From CAUJGQ01 sp038325665 (GTDB lineage: Bacteria; Chloroflexota; Dehalococcoidia; CAUJGQ01), in assembly GCA_038325665.1 (NCBI GenBank), contig JBBQJF010000295.1, forward strand, positions 1-6,739: a stretch of DNA of 6,739 nucleotides, given 5' to 3'. The position numbers and the translations under genes are program-made. Shown here piece after piece: positions 6,401-6,739 of this stretch (the first letter of the stretch is position 1; each line of letters starts with the position of its first letter). The notes below the pieces were generated by a model. It saw only the letters and a program-made list of their open reading frames with translations. It had not been told where the DNA came from and made no database searches.

Positions 6401-6739
6401 GCCGGCGCTGGCGACCCGCATCTCGGCGGTGGTCAGCGAGATCACGGCGGAGATGGCCGGGCGCGAGCTGGTGATCGCGGGCATGGTCGGGACCGTTCGC
6501 ACGTTGCTGACCAAGGCGGGTAAGACCTTTGCCGCCGTCCAGGTCGAGGACCTCTCGGGCACGATCGAGGTGACGTGCTGGCCCGACACCTTCGAGCGCA
6601 CACGCGACATGTGGCAGACCGGCCGCATTCTCCTGCTCGCGATCAAGGTGAAGACCCGCGACGACCGCCTTGATGTCACCGTGAACGATGTGCAGTCCTG
6701 GGACGAGCAGACCGGCCTGAGCGGCGGCAGCGCCCAAAT
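3384..6739 (+). CDS. dnaE: DNA polymerase III subunit alpha (3' end outside window)
   Basis: This is the replicative polymerase that extends DNA within the holoenzyme at the fork. The frame starts with GTG 3384, has GGAG six bases upstream, and is closed upstream by TGA at 3300 with no other start between. It runs to the right edge (1118 residues; the family is about 1150-1200, so only a short C-terminal part is missing). Visible parts: PHP domain with HTHTEYSLLDG (6-16), ITDHG (37-41), GVEAY (63-67), SGCPSGE (134-140) and NDSHY (207-211); palm with GVRGSAAAS (375-383), catalytic PDVDMDF (415-421; Asp416 and Asp418) and the third Asp573 in KMDFLGL; HAGTHAAGV (522-530); GVFQLESAGM (621-630); RPGPM (653-657); GEADKVRKAMGKK; and FAGYAFNKAH (758-767). 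A helix-hairpin-helix region (about 866-930), a clamp-binding motif QSTMFDLF (955-962) and an OB fold (about 1029-1105) follow. Two linker expansions (residues about 314-335 and 838-864) are unusual. All catalytic residues are intact, so the enzyme should be active. Confidence 0.98.
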   Translation, partial: MFTNLHTHTEYSLLDGLSRIPRLMDRAAELGQQAIAITDHGAMYGAIEFYKEAKKREIKPIIGVEAYVAPGARQSRDAREKSAYYHLTLLARNFEGYQNLMRLTTLANLEGYYYKPRMDREILAKYGKGIIALSGCPSGEVFKALLDGRTDAAKDAIGFYRDVFDDVYIEIQDHPDAHGELRGMLDIANPRTIELARATGMPLVATNDSHYTMADDAAIHEILLCIGTNATIQDPKRFRLEGDSYFLKSEAEMRAVFRDLPEAIDNTARVAESCDLTLDFGRVLLPEPELPPGRTAQEHLAHLCFEGLRRRYGAAAAGVWPLASRSETPTPGESGEHRARLEYELHVVEVTGFASYVLIVSEIARAARERGIAMGVRGSAAASIILYTLGVTDIDPIATRLVFERFLNVERREMPDVDMDFADDRREEMIKWAAGRYGHDRVAQIITFGTMGAKGALRDVGRALGMSYGDTDRVARLVPTALHMTLDRALTENAEFRQTYDGDSEVRKLVDTARRLEGVARHAGTHAAGVLISREPLIDVVPLQKPARGDDTSLPVTQFEMNTVAEIGLLKMDFLGLSNLTILAKAVELIKQTRGADLDLKDIPDGDAKTYEMLSRGETFGVFQLESAGMRRFIQELKPSSIAELSALVALYRPGPMQHIPRYCRAKHGLEPISYPHADLANILDETYGIIVYQDQVLFILRQFAGYTMGEADKVRKAMGKKIAEMMAAEREKFVKGATKQGYSEDDATAVFDLIEPFAGYAFNKAHSACYGTIAYQTAWLKANHPSEYMTAVLMLAENHPSGFAERVGAAAAECAKLGIPVLPPSVNHSGVSFSVEGEASDGGQPGVGDGRRPASAANSESPRAIRFGLATIKNVGELAVEGIKQARLDSGSFTTLEDFCRRANLKNFNKRALESLVKAGALDGLGYTRTTLITNLDRVASLIGREQRLKESGQSTMFDLFGDKVAVPLPALELDAVEDRPAETLAWEKEMLGVYVSDHPFKRAAPALATRISAVVSEITAEMAGRELVIAGMVGTVRTLLTKAGKTFAAVQVEDLSGTIEVTCWPDTFERTRDMWQTGRILLLAIKVKTRDDRLDVTVNDVQSWDEQTGLSGGSAQ
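5895..5975. repeat. Compositionally foreign in-frame insertion inside dnaE, repeat-like
   Basis: Between the conserved VNHSGVSFSVEG and AIRFGLATIKNVG stretches the protein carries about 27 residues rich in Gly, Ser, Ala and Pro (residues 838-864) where the family usually has only a few. The DNA here uses codons that are infrequent elsewhere in the gene (GGA three times, GCA, AGC, CCA, CGA), contains the palindrome GCCGGCCGGC (5938-5947), and includes GGGAGTCGGGGATGGG. The reverse complement of that resembles the 'CCCATCCCCGACTCCC' intergenic repeat class often mis-translated as PIPDSRL. It looks like a small repeat captured in frame, but copies elsewhere cannot be checked here. Confidence 0.45.

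Noticed and set aside
5724..6737. Minus-strand open frame of 337 codons opposite the end of dnaE
   Set aside because: Antisense shadow of dnaE. The translation is Arg/His/Leu-rich with no recognisable fold, and no ribosome binding site stands out.
1..6739. CRISPR arrays, tRNA or rRNA genes, insertion sequences
   Set aside because: I saw no regularly spaced repeats, no tRNA cloverleaf signatures, no rRNA core sequences and no transposase reading frame.

Overview
The window is GC-rich bacterial chromosome with three confident plus-strand genes and one partial gene at the left edge. I infer a Chloroflexota bacterium, most like the Thermomicrobia/Sphaerobacter group. The basis is the DnaE palm motif (GVRGSAAAS instead of GPGRGSAAGS, followed by PDVDMDF), the soluble PAS-PAS-GAF NarL-type kinase, and the style of the intergenic repeats. 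All of this is from memory of the families, not from a search.

Layout. Bases 2-205 hold the 3' end of a short reading frame resembling the C-terminus of a PHD/AbrB-type antitoxin, with no toxin after it. Bases 206-471 have no convincing gene. Bases 472-2640 encode a 722-residue cytoplasmic sensor histidine kinase: HAMP-like N-terminus, two PAS domains, GAF, HisKA_3 with His521, and HATPase_c. No response regulator gene lies next to it in the window. Bases 2641-2856 are intergenic and contain a 7-bp stem-loop without a T-tract. Bases 2857-3084 encode a 75-residue protein of unknown function with a strong ribosome binding site. Bases 3085-3383 are non-coding and carry an extended -10 promoter (TGGTATACT) and a GC-rich repeat-like element that ends at the next start codon. 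From 3384 to the right edge runs dnaE, the replicative DNA polymerase III alpha subunit. It starts with GTG; 1118 residues are present and the extreme C-terminus is cut off by the window.

The genes do not form an obvious single pathway. The kinase and dnaE each appear to be separately transcribed, and the small gene has no visible functional link to either. I see no new multi-gene system. The points worth a second look cluster around dnaE: a short compositionally foreign in-frame insertion before its helix-hairpin-helix region, a repeat-like leader that supplies its Shine-Dalgarno sequence, and a long complementarity between that leader and the early coding region that could bury the start site. 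The PHP domain also keeps all nine metal ligands, which suggests built-in proofreading.
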